DNA of 64,000 bases from Phenylobacterium sp. (GCF_030681155.1 NZ_JAUXXE010000068.1:62001-126000), one strand, 5' to 3'. Counted from the first letter of the stretch, positions 54,010 to 64,000 are shown. Program-made: numbers and translations. The notes: generated by a model from the sequence alone, not told the origin.

Positions 54010-55166
54010 GCGCTCAGAACCTCGCCCAAGGCCGCGATCACCCGGTCAACATCAGCCTCGTCCATCCCAGGATAAAGCGGCAGCGACAGGCAGCTTTCGT
54101 ACCAGGCGTTCGCGCCAGGCAAGTCCATCGCCCCATATCGCTGGCGGTAATAGGGCTGGGTGTGAACCGGTATGTAGTGAACCTGGGTCCCAACGCCGCG
54201 CGCCTTCAACGCATCAACCAGCTGGCGACGCGTCTTGCCGACCGCCTCGAAGTCGATGAGCGCGACCATCAAGTGCAGGACCGGATCGCTCCAATCTGGC
54301 CGGGCGGCGGGTCGCAGCAGCGGCGCGAACGCGGCCAATCCATCGTGGTAACGCGCCGCCAGCATCCGCCGGCGCGCCGCGAACTGGTCGAGCTTGGCGA
54401 GCTGCGACAGACCCAGCGCGCAGAGGATGTCGGGCAGGCGGTAGTTGAAGCCCACCTCCGGCATCTCGTACCACCAGGGATCGGCGCCCTCGGGCCGGAT
54501 CATGCCGTGGCTGCGTAGCCGCTTCAGGCGCTCGGCCAGGGCCGGGTCATTGGTGGCGACCATGCCGCCCTCGCCCGTGGCGATGGTCTTCACCGGGTGG
54601 AACGAGAAGGTGGCCATCGCCGAATAGGCGCAGTCGCCGACCTGCTGGACGGCGTTTCCAAACCGGAGGGTCGAGCCCAGCGCATGGGGCGCGTCCTCGA
54701 CCAGCACCGCGCCGGCGACCTGGGCCAAAGCCTTCAGCGCCGGCAGTTCGGCGGTGTCGCCCCGCAAGTGAACGGGCAGGACGGCGCGCAGGCGTCGGTC
54801 CCCCACCCGGCTCATAGCTTCGCTCAGCGTATCGGGCGTCATCAGGCCGGTCAGCGGATCGACGTCGGCGAACACCACCTCGGCGCCTACGAAGCGGGCG
54901 CAATTGGCGGTGGCCAGGAAGGTGATCGAAGGGGCGATCACCACCTCGCCCGGCTGGATGTCTAGGGCCAGCATGGCCAGGTGCAACGCCGCCGTGCCGT
55001 TGGAGCAGGCCACAGCGTGGCCGGCGCCGACCTTTTCGGCGAAGGCGGCTTCGAAGGCCTCGACCCGCGGCCCCGTGGTCAGGAAGTCGCTGCGCAGCGC
55101 TTCTGCGACTGCGGCGATGTCATCCTCGTCGATCGACTGACGGCCGTAGGGAAGCATGGCCGCCAT
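54006..55166 (-). CDS. pseC: PseC/FlmB aminotransferase (pseudaminic acid pathway)
   Basis: DegT/DnrJ/EryC1 PLP aminotransferase of 386 residues that adds the C4 amino group to the UDP-4-keto-sugar made by PseB. Blocks are SNGTAALHLAMLAL, SITFLATANCARFVGAEVVFADVD, EDAPHALGS and the PLP lysine in FSFHPVKTIATGEGGMV. It begins one base after the pseB stop. In Caulobacter the homologue is FlmB, needed for flagellin glycosylation. ATG 55157 is an alternative. Confidence 0.9.
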   Translation of the reverse strand: MAAMLPYGRQSIDEDDIAAVAEALRSDFLTTGPRVEAFEAAFAEKVGAGHAVACSNGTAALHLAMLALDIQPGEVVIAPSITFLATANCARFVGAEVVFADVDPLTGLMTPDTLSEAMSRVGDRRLRAVLPVHLRGDTAELPALKALAQVAGAVLVEDAPHALGSTLRFGNAVQQVGDCAYSAMATFSFHPVKTIATGEGGMVATNDPALAERLKRLRSHGMIRPEGADPWWYEMPEVGFNYRLPDILCALGLSQLAKLDQFAARRRMLAARYHDGLAAFAPLLRPAARPDWSDPVLHLMVALIDFEAVGKTRRQLVDALKARGVGTQVHYIPVHTQPYYRQRYGAMDLPGANAWYESCLSLPLYPGMDEADVDRVIAALGEVLSA

Positions 55167-55167
55167 T

Positions 55168-56739
<1,572 letters not shown>

Positions 56740-56752
56740 CCCGGCTTAAGTC

Positions 56753-57529
56753 TCACATCGCCGAAATGCCGCCGTCGAGCTTCAGCTCCGCGCCGGTCAT
56801 GAACTTGCTCTCGTCGGAGGCTAGATAGATCACCGCGCTGGCGATATCGCCGGGCTCGCCAATATGGCCGAGCGGGATTTGGCGGGCCAGCTTGCCATGA
56901 GCGACCTCGGTCCCAAATTGCTGGCGCAGCGGATCGAGGATCGGGGTGTCGATGAAGGTCGGATGGATCGAGTTCGATCGGATATCCAGACCCTGCTTGG
57001 CGCAATGCAGGGCGATGCCCTTCGACAGCAGCCAGACCCCGGCCTTGGAGGCGTTGTAAACCGGAGAATTGTGGGCGGCGATCAGGCCTGCGATGGACGA
57101 GATGTTGATGATCGAGCCCGGCTGGTGGGCGCGCATGTATCTCAGGGCGTGCTTGGTCCCAAGGAACACCGAATCGACATTGACGCTCATGACCAGCTTC
57201 CAGTCCTCATAGGACAGCTGCTCGATATTTCCTCCACGGCTGATGCCGGCGTTGTTCACCAGCACTGAGATCCCGCCCATGGCCGCATCGGCCTCCTCCA
57301 GGGCGTAAATCCACTGATCCTCTTTGGTTACGTCCAGCGGAAAGGCGAAGGCCGTGTCCTCGCCAAGGGCGGCGTTGATCTCGGCGGCCACCGCCTTCGC
57401 GCCGTGGTGATTGATGTCGGCGATCGAGACCTTGGCACCTTCCTGCGCCAGCATGCGCGCCATCGCCGCGCCCAGGCCTTGCGCCCCGCCGGTGACGAAG
57501 GCCATTTTGCCCGCGACCCGTCCCGCCAT
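56753..57529 (-). CDS. Short-chain dehydrogenase/reductase
   Basis: NAD(P)-dependent SDR of 258 residues: FVTGGAQGLGAAMARMLAQEG (GxxxGxG), SIADIN for NAD preference, NNAGISRGG, the catalytic Ser in INISSIAGL and YNASK. The C-terminal SxxxFMTGAELKLDGG is typical. Substrate unknown; it resembles cyclopentanol or 3-oxoacyl-type reductases. It is downstream of phhB by 9 bases. Confidence 0.9.
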   Translation of the reverse strand: MAGRVAGKMAFVTGGAQGLGAAMARMLAQEGAKVSIADINHHGAKAVAAEINAALGEDTAFAFPLDVTKEDQWIYALEEADAAMGGISVLVNNAGISRGGNIEQLSYEDWKLVMSVNVDSVFLGTKHALRYMRAHQPGSIINISSIAGLIAAHNSPVYNASKAGVWLLSKGIALHCAKQGLDIRSNSIHPTFIDTPILDPLRQQFGTEVAHGKLARQIPLGHIGEPGDIASAVIYLASDESKFMTGAELKLDGGISAM

Positions 57530-57538
57530 CGCTTCCTC

Positions 57539-57847
57539 CTAGTCTTTTGCTCCGGCCGCCTCCGCAGCCTGGTTCATGAAGCCGGCCAGGGCGACATCCA
57601 GCTCCGTCACCCCGTCGGCGTCATGGGTGGTGAGCGTCACCTCGACCCGGTTGTAGACGTTGAACCATTCCGGATGATGGTCCAACTGCTCGGCGCGGAT
57701 CGCCACGCGAGTCATGAACCCGAAAGCGGTGTTGAAGTCGGCGAAGCGGAACGTCCGGTGGATGGCCTCGCGCTTCTCGTCGGCCAGTTTCCAGCCCGGC
57801 GAGCGGGCCAGGGCTGCGTCGGCGCCGATCCTGGTGGGGCGGGTCAC
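57539..57847 (-). CDS. phhB: Pterin-4a-carbinolamine dehydratase PhhB
   Basis: Recycles the 4a-hydroxypterin made by phenylalanine hydroxylase. It has 102 residues with the HHPEW block ([34 protein letters not shown]). The GTG start overlaps the HAD stop as GTGA. No phhA is in this window. Confidence 0.93.
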   Translation of the reverse strand: MTRPTRIGADAALARSPGWKLADEKREAIHRTFRFADFNTAFGFMTRVAIRAEQLDHHPEWFNVYNRVEVTLTTHDADGVTELDVALAGFMNQAAEAAGAKD

Positions 57848-58503
57848 GCCACTACCTCTTCCTCGAAGCTCAGCCCAGTCGCCGCCGACAGTTCCGCCAG
57901 GGTCTGATCGACATCGACCACCTTGATCGCCCGCATGCCCAGCGCCGCGGCCGGTTTGCAGTTGATGCCCAGGTCATCGAGATAGACGCAGGTTTCGGGC
58001 TTCACACCCAACGCCTCGCACATCATCAGATATATCGCCGGGTCGGGCTTACGGACGCCCGCCTTCGAGCTTTCGATCACATGGTCGAACAAGGGCAGGA
58101 TCTGGCCCATCGCGCCAGCCGCGCGCTGCGGCTCGTCGGCGCCGGGGCTGTGGTGGCTGACCATGTTGTTGGTGATGCAGCCGACCTTGAAGTGTTGCTT
58201 GCAGGCTTTCAGCGCCGCGACCATGCGCGGCCGCACCGCGCCGGAGATCAACGGGAGGACCTCGCGGCCGGGAACCGGGTGACCCAGGGCCGTCGATTCC
58301 GCCAAGAACAGCTCGTCAAAGCCCTTGGCGTCGATCTCGTTGCGCTCGAACAAGGCCCAGGCGTTGGAGTCCGGATTGGTGGAGTTCACCTTGCGGATCA
58401 GATCCTTGGGCAACCCCTTCTCCGCCTCGTAGCGCGCGAAGGCTTCGAAGGGCGAGGTGGTGAAAACCCCGCCGAAATCCCAGATCACCGCCTCGACCGT
58501 CAT
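57844..58503 (-). CDS. HAD-superfamily hydrolase (HAD-IA)
   Basis: Phosphatase or related HAD enzyme of 219 residues. Motif I is WDFGGVFTT, with the second Asp replaced by Gly and Val following. Motif II is in CITNN, motif III is a Lys in [12 protein letters not shown], and motif IV is [13 protein letters not shown]. This resembles the HAD domain linked to epoxide hydrolases. Since the usual DxD Asp pair is DFGG, phosphatase activity is uncertain. ATG 58503. Operon with phhB and SDR. Confidence 0.85.
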   Translation of the reverse strand: MTVEAVIWDFGGVFTTSPFEAFARYEAEKGLPKDLIRKVNSTNPDSNAWALFERNEIDAKGFDELFLAESTALGHPVPGREVLPLISGAVRPRMVAALKACKQHFKVGCITNNMVSHHSPGADEPQRAAGAMGQILPLFDHVIESSKAGVRKPDPAIYLMMCEALGVKPETCVYLDDLGINCKPAAALGMRAIKVVDVDQTLAELSAATGLSFEEEVVA

Positions 58504-58604
58504 ACATCTAAACCCGTGTTTGAATTTCTGACCGGAAGCTAGTTGGCATTGAGCGACTTTGAAAGTCTCGCCGTCCCGCAAGGCGCTCGCTACTAGTTGG
58601 CGCC

Positions 58605-58970
58605 ATGCGTCCACTCTTCTCCTTCATCCCTCGCCCGATCCGCCTTGCAGTGTTCTTCGCGGCGGTGGCGGTGATCCTCTATCTCACCCTTGCGCCCAAC
58701 GAGGATGTGCCCGGGTCGGGCATGATCTGGGACAAGGCCGCCCACACCATCGCCTATGGCCTGCTGACCCTCGTCGGCCTGTTCATGTCGACCCGGCGCC
58801 GCTGGATGGTGGTGCTGGGCGTCTGGTGCCTCGGTGTCGGGGTCGAGATCGCCCAGAGCCTGATGGGCTTTGGCCGGCAGGGCGACTGGCATGACGCCCT
58901 GGCCAACTCCATCGGCATCTTCCTGGCCTATGTCCTGTGGGCCATCGCCCGGCGGTTCAAGCCAAAATGA
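58605..58970 (+). CDS. VanZ-like membrane protein
   Basis: Protein of 121 residues with about four hydrophobic helices (10-28, 45-62, 67-83 and 98-115). Conserved polar positions of the VanZ family are present: WDKAAHTIAYGLL, GVEIAQSLMGFGRQGDWHDALANSIG. VanZ relatives confer teicoplanin tolerance in enterococci, but most bacterial copies are of unknown role. The stop overlaps the next gene as ATGA. Confidence 0.83.
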   Translation: MRPLFSFIPRPIRLAVFFAAVAVILYLTLAPNEDVPGSGMIWDKAAHTIAYGLLTLVGLFMSTRRRWMVVLGVWCLGVGVEIAQSLMGFGRQGDWHDALANSIGIFLAYVLWAIARRFKPK

Positions 58971-59782
58971 TCCCGCGCCACGCCCCCTATGAGGAGAGCG
59001 CCGATTTCACCATCGGCCTGAAACCCATCGGCGAGGCGGCGTGGCTGGAAGGTGGCGAAACTGATCCCGCCGCACGCAAGGACCCGTTGTTCGCAACCTG
59101 CCGCGAAGTCGTCTGGGGCGAGACGCCGCGATCGCACACCGGCCAGGCAGAGGTGCTGCGGTTGATCGACGAGACGCTGGGGCCCGCGTCGCACCAACCC
59201 GACCTGCCGGACCTCTATGCAGCGGCCCGGCGCACACCCGATGACCTTGTGCTGATGGAAAAGCACGACGGCGCCTGGCGCGTCTCGGCCCTGTCGCTTT
59301 GCGCGCCCACCTTCTTCACAGCGCATGACGTTCTGGGGCGAAGCTTGGCCGAAATCCATGGCCCGGTGCATGGCTTCGCCGCCCGCTTCCTCGCCCGGGT
59401 CGAGCGCATTTTCGAAGGCTTACGCCCTGGCCTGATCCTCGAGCGGCGAAACTGGAGCCTGGTGAATTCAGACCAGTCCTTCACCCCGGACCCGGCGCCG
59501 ATCCGCGCGCGCATCGGCTCGATCGACCCTGCGGACGCCGGATTCGAACTGTTCGTGCGGGTCGAGCGTCAAACGCTGCGACGACTGCCACAAACCGGTG
59601 GGGCGCTCTTCACGATCCGCGTGTGGCTCCATCCATTGGACGACCTGCTGGATGACCCGCCACGGCTGGCGGCTTTCGCCAGGGCTTGGCGCGCCGCGCC
59701 CGCCGATTTTCGCGACTACAAGCGGCTTGGCCTCTATGACGATCTGGTCGAGGGCTTCCTCCGCGACCACGGGGCCGGCTAG
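58967..59782 (+). CDS. DUF3445 haem-dependent oxidative demethylase-type protein
   Basis: Protein of 271 residues with the DUF3445 pattern: an early GLKPIGEAAWLEG, the DLVLMEKHDGAWRVSALSLCAPTFF strand set, RNWSLVNSDQ and ERQTLRRLPQTGGALFTIRVWLHPL. Members include the alpha subunit of a haem-dependent oxidative N-demethylase, which removes methyl groups from dimethylamine-like substrates. The partner subunits and an electron donor are not adjacent here, so function is inferred. It is coupled to the VanZ-like gene. Confidence 0.82.
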   Translation: MIPRHAPYEESADFTIGLKPIGEAAWLEGGETDPAARKDPLFATCREVVWGETPRSHTGQAEVLRLIDETLGPASHQPDLPDLYAAARRTPDDLVLMEKHDGAWRVSALSLCAPTFFTAHDVLGRSLAEIHGPVHGFAARFLARVERIFEGLRPGLILERRNWSLVNSDQSFTPDPAPIRARIGSIDPADAGFELFVRVERQTLRRLPQTGGALFTIRVWLHPLDDLLDDPPRLAAFARAWRAAPADFRDYKRLGLYDDLVEGFLRDHGAG

Positions 59783-60480
59783 GCCTCGTCCTCCGGGGTC
59801 AGCCGATAGCCGACGCCCGGCTCGGTCAGCAGGATGCGCGGCGTAGAAGGCTCTTCCTCGATCTTCTGCCGAAGCTGGGCGACCAGCACGCGCACAAACT
59901 GGGCGTCGACCTGGGCGGCCGGACCCCAGACCGCGGCGATCAACTGGCGATGGGTCACCACCCGCCCGCCGTACCGAGCCAAGGCCTTCAACAGGTCATA
60001 TTCGCGCGGCGTCAGCCGGACCTCATAGCCCTGAAGAGCGACGCGGCGGGTGGCGAAGTTGACCTCTAGGTCGCCGCTCTTGAAGACCGCATGGGTCGAG
60101 AAGCGGCGCTCCCGCCCGCGCAAGGCCGCGCGGATGCGGGCCAGCAGCTCCCCGACCGCGAAGGGCTTGTTGATGAAGTCGTCGGCCCCAAGGTCCAGGG
60201 CCGCAATTTTCTCGTGCTCGAGATCGCGAGCCGAGAGCACCAGGATCGGGGTCTCGGACCATTCGCGAATGCGCGAGATCACCTCCTTGCCGTCCATGTC
60301 CGGCAGGCCGAGATCGAGGATTACCACGTCGCAGGCTTCACCCGCCAGATAGGCCATCGCCTCGTGGCCGGTCTCAGCCGTCGCCACGGCGTAGCCTGCG
60401 GCCGCCAACGCCGGCTTCAGCGCACGAAGAATCTGCTGCTCGTCGTCGACCAGCAGCAGATGGGCCAACACGCCGCTCAT
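59779..60480 (-). CDS. kdpE: KdpE-type response regulator
   Basis: OmpR-family regulator of 233 residues. Asp56 in VILDLGLPDMDG is the phospho-acceptor. The winged helix begins at about 125 (RLTPREYDLLKALARYGGRVVTHRQLIAAVWG, QFVRVLVAQLRQKIE, EPGVGYRL), which is the KdpE style. It is translationally coupled to the kinase (ATGA). It shares a CTAG stop with the DUF3445 gene. No kdpFABC genes lie beside it. Confidence 0.88.
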   Translation of the reverse strand: MSGVLAHLLLVDDEQQILRALKPALAAAGYAVATAETGHEAMAYLAGEACDVVILDLGLPDMDGKEVISRIREWSETPILVLSARDLEHEKIAALDLGADDFINKPFAVGELLARIRAALRGRERRFSTHAVFKSGDLEVNFATRRVALQGYEVRLTPREYDLLKALARYGGRVVTHRQLIAAVWGPAAQVDAQFVRVLVAQLRQKIEEEPSTPRILLTEPGVGYRLTPEDEA

Positions 60481-61973
60481 GACGGCGCCCCCGGCAGGAT
60501 AACGCTGACGACAAGGCCCGAATGGCCATCGCCGCGAGGCCGGGCGAAGACCTCGCCGCCCATCGCCTCGACCAGACCCCGGCTGATGGACAGTCCAAGA
60601 CCGGTGCCCTGTTGGCTTGCCGACGTCGCGGCCGACCGGAAGAACTTGTCGAAAATCATCTGGAGATCAGCTTCCGGCACACCGGGCCCATCGTCGACGA
60701 CCTCCAGGACGATCTTGCCGCCGACGGACCGCCCCAGGATTTCGATGCGGCCGCCGTTCGGTACGAACCTGACGGCGTTCTCAACGACATTGGCCAAGGC
60801 CTGCTCCGTCAGGATCGGATCGCCGAACGCGGCGAGATCGTCGGGGCGGATGCCGCTGACGACTTTGCGGGCGCCGGCTTGGCGCTGAACGCGTTGAACA
60901 ACGCGGCCGACGACCTCGGCGACGCCGAAGCTGACTCCCTCGATGGTCAGGGCCCCTGATTCCAGCTTGGTCATGTTGAGCAGATTGGCGACGAAGCGGT
61001 TCAGGCGCTCGGCTTCTTCCTGAATGGTCAGGGTGAGATCCTCGCGAACCTCGGCGTCGAAGCGGTCCCCAAACTCGCGCAGGCTCGTCACCGAGGCGAG
61101 AATCGCCGCCAAGGGCGTTCTCAGATCATGCGAGATGGAGGACAGCAGCGCATTGCGAAGCTGCTCGGTCTGAGCCCGGGCCTGCATCTCGGCCCGCTCG
61201 GCGGCGAGGCGGAAGCGCGCGATCGCGGCGCCCGCCATATCAACCAGTACGTAGACCAGCTTCTCGTCGTCCTCCGGACTATCGGTCGGTCGATCATCCA
61301 AAGGGGTGACCCGCCAAGCTGCAGCCCCGACCATCACGCCGTCGGCTCGCAGTTGGCGCAGACGCCAGCCGCTCTCCCGCGCCGCAGCCTCGCTGGCTGG
61401 CCGTGCGGCGAGCTCGGCCAAGGCCGAAGGGATCGCCAGTCCTGGCGGCCAGCTCCACGACCGGCTGTCATGCAGCACCATGGCTTCGCCACCGCCTGCC
61501 TCAGCAATCCTCTGGGCCAGCGCTTGACGAACGGCGTCTTCATTGTCGGAAGAGGAGAACTCCTCGCTGGCCCGGAATAGCGCGCCGGCGGTACGCGCCT
61601 GCACCTCCGCGCGCCCCTGCGCCTCGCGGACCCGGCCGGCCAGCCGACCGGTCAACATGGCGACCGCGAGAAACACGGAAAGGACCAGATAGTCTTCGGC
61701 CGAGTTCATCGTGAACTCGAAGCGAGGCTCGACCAAATAGATGTCGTAAATGACGAAGGCGGTGGCGGCGGCGAAGTAGGCTGGGCCCGATCCTAAGGTG
61801 ACCGCGGTGATCAGGACACCGGCCAGGAACACCATGGACAGGCGGTCGGTGTCGAAGAGCCGATAGACGCCCTCGGCGACCAGTGTGGCGCCAACGACAA
61901 GACCGAAGGCCGCGGCGTATCGCCAGATTCCGCGCAGAGGCGTGATCCGCCGCATTGTCCATTGCCGCGCCAT
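60477..61973 (-). CDS. KdpD-like sensor kinase lacking the N-terminal KdpD domain
   Basis: Histidine kinase of 498 residues. Residues about 15-105 carry the DUF4118 four-helix membrane module of KdpD (YAAAFGLVVGATLVAEGVYRLFD, VFLAGVLITAVTLGSGPAYFAAATAF, EDYLVLSVFLAVAMLTGRLAGRVR). A GAF-like region follows, then HisKA (LLSSISHDLRTPLAAILASVTSL) and HATPase (NVVENAVRFVP, DDGPGVPE, GTGLGLSISRGLVEAMGG). Classic KdpD starts with about 380 residues carrying a Walker-type and a USP domain; these are absent. ATG 61973 has AAGGA upstream. Confidence 0.87.
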   Translation of the reverse strand: MARQWTMRRITPLRGIWRYAAAFGLVVGATLVAEGVYRLFDTDRLSMVFLAGVLITAVTLGSGPAYFAAATAFVIYDIYLVEPRFEFTMNSAEDYLVLSVFLAVAMLTGRLAGRVREAQGRAEVQARTAGALFRASEEFSSSDNEDAVRQALAQRIAEAGGGEAMVLHDSRSWSWPPGLAIPSALAELAARPASEAAARESGWRLRQLRADGVMVGAAAWRVTPLDDRPTDSPEDDEKLVYVLVDMAGAAIARFRLAAERAEMQARAQTEQLRNALLSSISHDLRTPLAAILASVTSLREFGDRFDAEVREDLTLTIQEEAERLNRFVANLLNMTKLESGALTIEGVSFGVAEVVGRVVQRVQRQAGARKVVSGIRPDDLAAFGDPILTEQALANVVENAVRFVPNGGRIEILGRSVGGKIVLEVVDDGPGVPEADLQMIFDKFFRSAATSASQQGTGLGLSISRGLVEAMGGEVFARPRGDGHSGLVVSVILPGAPS

Positions 61974-62185
61974 GCGGATCCTTGCAAAGCCGGTCGCCGG
62001 CGGCTCCCGCCTGTCCGTGGGAACCCAGGCTCGATCGGGGAGACGAGCGAGGCCGCCGACACGAACGACGATGGGCCACCCGACCGACCGTTTCAATTAT
62101 GCCAAGCTTATGCGCCAGGCAGCGCCCGAGGTTATAAACTTCTTATGCTTGCCCCGTTTGGCGCGTCACCGCACCAAACTGGTCC

Positions 62186-63259
62186 ATGAGCCTGATCATT
62201 GGCCAAGCCGCGCCTTGGTTCACCGCCCCAACCCCGTCCAACCCGCAGTTCGCGTTTTCCAGCGTGGCCGGTCGATACGTGTTGTTGGCCTTCTTGCCAC
62301 GCGAGCCGGCGGCGCAAGCCGCCGCGATGGCCCGGCTGGACGCCAGCCACGCGCTGTTTGATCAGACCAACCTGCTCGCCTTTTGCGTCATATGCGATCC
62401 GATGGCCTTCAAGGAAGTTCGCGACACGCCGGGCGTCCGCTGGTTCCTCGACGCTGACCGACAGATCAGCCGGGCCTATGGCGCCATCACCAACGAGGGC
62501 TTCGATGAGCCAAGGTGGCTGATCCTTGATCCGACCCTGCGCGTTTTTGCGACCGGAAGCATGGCCGAGACCGACCGTATCTTTGGAACCTTGCATCAGT
62601 TGCCGCGCCCCGACGGTCACGCCGGCGTTCCCCTGCACGCACCGGTCCTCATCGTTCCGCGCGTGTTCGAGCCGGAGATGTGCCGACGGCTGATCGACTT
62701 CTATGACCAGACGGGCGGAAAGCCGTCCGGCGTGATGCGCGAGGTCGGAGGCAAGACCATCGGCGTCCTCGACGACTTCAAGCGGCGCAGCGACGCCACC
62801 ATCGGAGACGTGGCCTTCCGCGGCGAGCTTCTGCAGCGGATCGAGAAGCGGCTCATCTCGCAGATCGTCCGATCGTTCCAATTCCAGCCGTCACGGATCG
62901 AGCGGTATCTCGTCGCCCGCTATGACGGCGAAACCGGGGGATACTTCCGGCCACACCGCGACAACACCACATCGGCGACCGCCCACCGAAAATTCGCCTG
63001 CTCGATCAACCTCAACGCCGAGGAGTTCGAGGGCGGCGACCTGCGGTTCCCGGAATTCGGGTCCCGGACGTATCGGCCGCCCACCGGCGGGGCGGTGGTG
63101 TTCTCATGCTCGCTGCTGCACGAAGCTACGCCGGTCACGCGCGGCCAGCGCTACGCCTTCCTGCCGTTCTTCTATGACGAGGCCGGAGAGCAGATCCGCC
63201 AACGCAATCTGCACAAACTGGTCCTCCCAGATGAGGCGCCGAACCCTCCGGCCGCCTAG
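62186..63259 (+). CDS. Redoxin-like/2-oxoglutarate-Fe(II) oxygenase fusion
   Basis: Protein of 357 residues. Residues 1-145 look like a peroxiredoxin fold (IIGQAAPWFTAP at the start, VLLAFLPRE, WFLDADRQISRAYG, WLILDPTLRVFATG) but lack the peroxidatic Cys motif. Residues about 150-345 are a prolyl-4-hydroxylase-type oxygenase: iron ligands His257 and Asp259 in RPHRDNTT and His312 in LLHEATPV, and Arg322 in RGQRYAF for 2-oxoglutarate. The substrate is unknown. It is divergent from the KdpD-like gene. Confidence 0.88.
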   Translation: MSLIIGQAAPWFTAPTPSNPQFAFSSVAGRYVLLAFLPREPAAQAAAMARLDASHALFDQTNLLAFCVICDPMAFKEVRDTPGVRWFLDADRQISRAYGAITNEGFDEPRWLILDPTLRVFATGSMAETDRIFGTLHQLPRPDGHAGVPLHAPVLIVPRVFEPEMCRRLIDFYDQTGGKPSGVMREVGGKTIGVLDDFKRRSDATIGDVAFRGELLQRIEKRLISQIVRSFQFQPSRIERYLVARYDGETGGYFRPHRDNTTSATAHRKFACSINLNAEEFEGGDLRFPEFGSRTYRPPTGGAVVFSCSLLHEATPVTRGQRYAFLPFFYDEAGEQIRQRNLHKLVLPDEAPNPPAA

Positions 63260-63731
63260 CGACCGGCGGCCACGCCAGTTGAGTGGGCTACCCGACACAA
63301 AGCAATTGTGGCGAATACATCGCGACGTCTAGGCCAACCAATTGCTCAGCTTGTCACCAATACACTTGGTCACAGGTCGTTTTTCAGTTTTTCCAACGAC
63401 ATGCCAATCAAGCCGGTCGGCGACCTGGGCTCGCTCACGTCTAGCTGGGCGCCCCGAGCGAGATGGCGGAAAAACTGACCGCAGATTCTATGGCTTCGTT
63501 ACTCGGCACCTTAACCAAACTCGCCTCGCAGGAGATTTTTGCCTGCTCGCGTCAAGAAGTAAACTTCCGAGAACCTAGATCAACTTACTTGTGCTCTTCT
63601 CATAAAGTGCGGCCAGAATCTGACCAATCTGAGAAGGTTGATATTTACTTACCAAGCACCTTCGGGTATCGATGTTATCGAAGGCGATCGCGCTCGGCGG
63701 GCGTCAGCAAACGAACTGAGGGGCTAACCCT
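63260..63731. other. 472-base intergenic region, relatively AT-rich
   Basis: No convincing gene. The base composition looks less GC-rich than its surroundings. It holds an imperfect ACCAA-5-TTGGT palindrome near 63352-63378 and an inverted repeat CCTTCG (63659-63664) / CGAAGG (63679-63684) close to the next gene. Open frames here have no ribosome site or protein-like composition. Presumably it is a long promoter region for the exported-protein gene. Confidence 0.5.
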
Positions 63732-64000
63732 ATGAATAAGTTCCTGAAGACGGCAGCGGTCGCTGCTGTCGCAAGTTTTGCAATTTCCGGTTCGGCGAAC
63801 GCCGCACTGAGCGCCTTTGGTTTCGAGGGTGGCTTGCCAGCCCCTCGCGCGCCGGATTCGGTGCTCTATAACTTCGACGTGCTCGGCGACCTGAGCATGA
63901 TCGACCCGGGCTACAATCCAGCCCTAGTCGCCATTCACAACACGGGCTCGGACGGCTCCGGCGCTCAGAACCCGTTTTCGAATCCAGCGAACACCCCCTA
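63732..64000 (+). CDS. Exported protein, 5' part only (possible PEP-CTERM type)
   Basis: The frame is open to the window end, giving 89 residues of an incomplete protein. Residues 1-24 form a Sec signal peptide (MNKFLKTAAVAAVASFAISG, ending SANA). The mature start (LSAFGFEGGLPAPRAPDSVLYNFDVLGDL) is Gly/Pro/Asp-rich. Such proteins in this lineage often end in a PEP-CTERM sorting signal, but the C-terminus is outside the window, so this cannot be tested. GAGGGG lies 8 bases before the ATG. Confidence 0.75.
   Translation, partial: MNKFLKTAAVAAVASFAISGSANAALSAFGFEGGLPAPRAPDSVLYNFDVLGDLSMIDPGYNPALVAIHNTGSDGSGAQNPFSNPANTP

Noticed and set aside
62372..62395. CVIC in the redoxin-like domain as a catalytic CxxC
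   Set aside because: It lies in a later beta-strand, not at the start of the first catalytic helix, so it is unlikely to be an active-site pair.

Overview
This 64 kb window is a high-G+C, gene-dense chromosomal segment from an alphaproteobacterium, most likely a member of the Caulobacteraceae (Caulobacter or Phenylobacterium type). The evidence is the block ffh-rpsP-rimM-trmD-rplS, the leuC/leuD/leuB and asd cluster, a chvI-chvG-hprK-EIIA-HPr operon beside flmA/flmB (pseB/pseC), and dispersed GC-rich intergenic palindromes. The species cannot be fixed from sequence reading alone. About 71 protein genes are supported. I see no tRNA, rRNA, insertion sequence, integrase, prophage or CRISPR array, so this is core-like chromosome rather than an island.

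Layout. 1-9.4 kb: secreted phytase, a PadR regulator with a His-rich N-terminus plus DUF2218 partner, the divergent oxyR/ahpC-ahpD peroxide module with a clear OxyR operator, a MocR regulator divergent from a flavin-binding protein, murI, and a TetR unit with paired operators. 9.4-13.6 kb: a Tat-exported M3 peptidase, an SH3/glycine-zipper envelope protein and an ArsR-SRPBCC operon. 13.7-19.1 kb: translation and secretion genes (ffh, rpsP, rimM, trmD, rplS), interrupted by a thioesterase on the other strand. 19.2-21.6 kb: small accessory genes, one with a frameshift. 21.7-31.3 kb: the leucine genes. leuC and leuD are held together by three unfamiliar translationally coupled genes, then opgG-opgH for periplasmic glucans, then leuB. 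31.3-36.8 kb: assorted genes including a sulfatase, MarR regulators and a 2-hydroxyacid dehydrogenase. 37-45.2 kb: asd, rarD, an esterase-pdxY pair, ahcY with an upstream palindrome, a CYTH-CHAD protein and bioB. 45.4-48.5 kb: an ABC-2 exporter and a DUF937-OmpA envelope protein. 48.5-56.7 kb: HPr, EIIA, HprK, ChvG, ChvI, a 571-residue unknown and the flagellin-sugar genes. 56.7-64 kb: SDR-PhhB-HAD operon, VanZ/DUF3445 pair, a shortened KdpD/KdpE pair, a redoxin-like/2OG-oxygenase fusion, and the start of an exported protein cut by the window end.

Themes. Amino-acid, one-carbon and cofactor metabolism (leu, asd, ahcY, bioB, pdxY, phhB, murI) is mixed with envelope sensing and remodelling (ChvGI, opgGH, OmpA-like, SH3) and peroxide defence (OxyR/AhpCD). 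Genes are tightly packed: many neighbours overlap by ATGA or GTGA, and five tail-to-tail pairs share a single CTAG as both stop codons. The less-described items are the leuC-(three genes)-leuD operon, the redoxin-like/2OG oxygenase fusion, the orphan KdpD-like kinase lacking its usual N-terminal sensor, the DUF937-OmpA architecture and the conserved-looking unknown facing ChvI. None can be called a new system from sequence alone.
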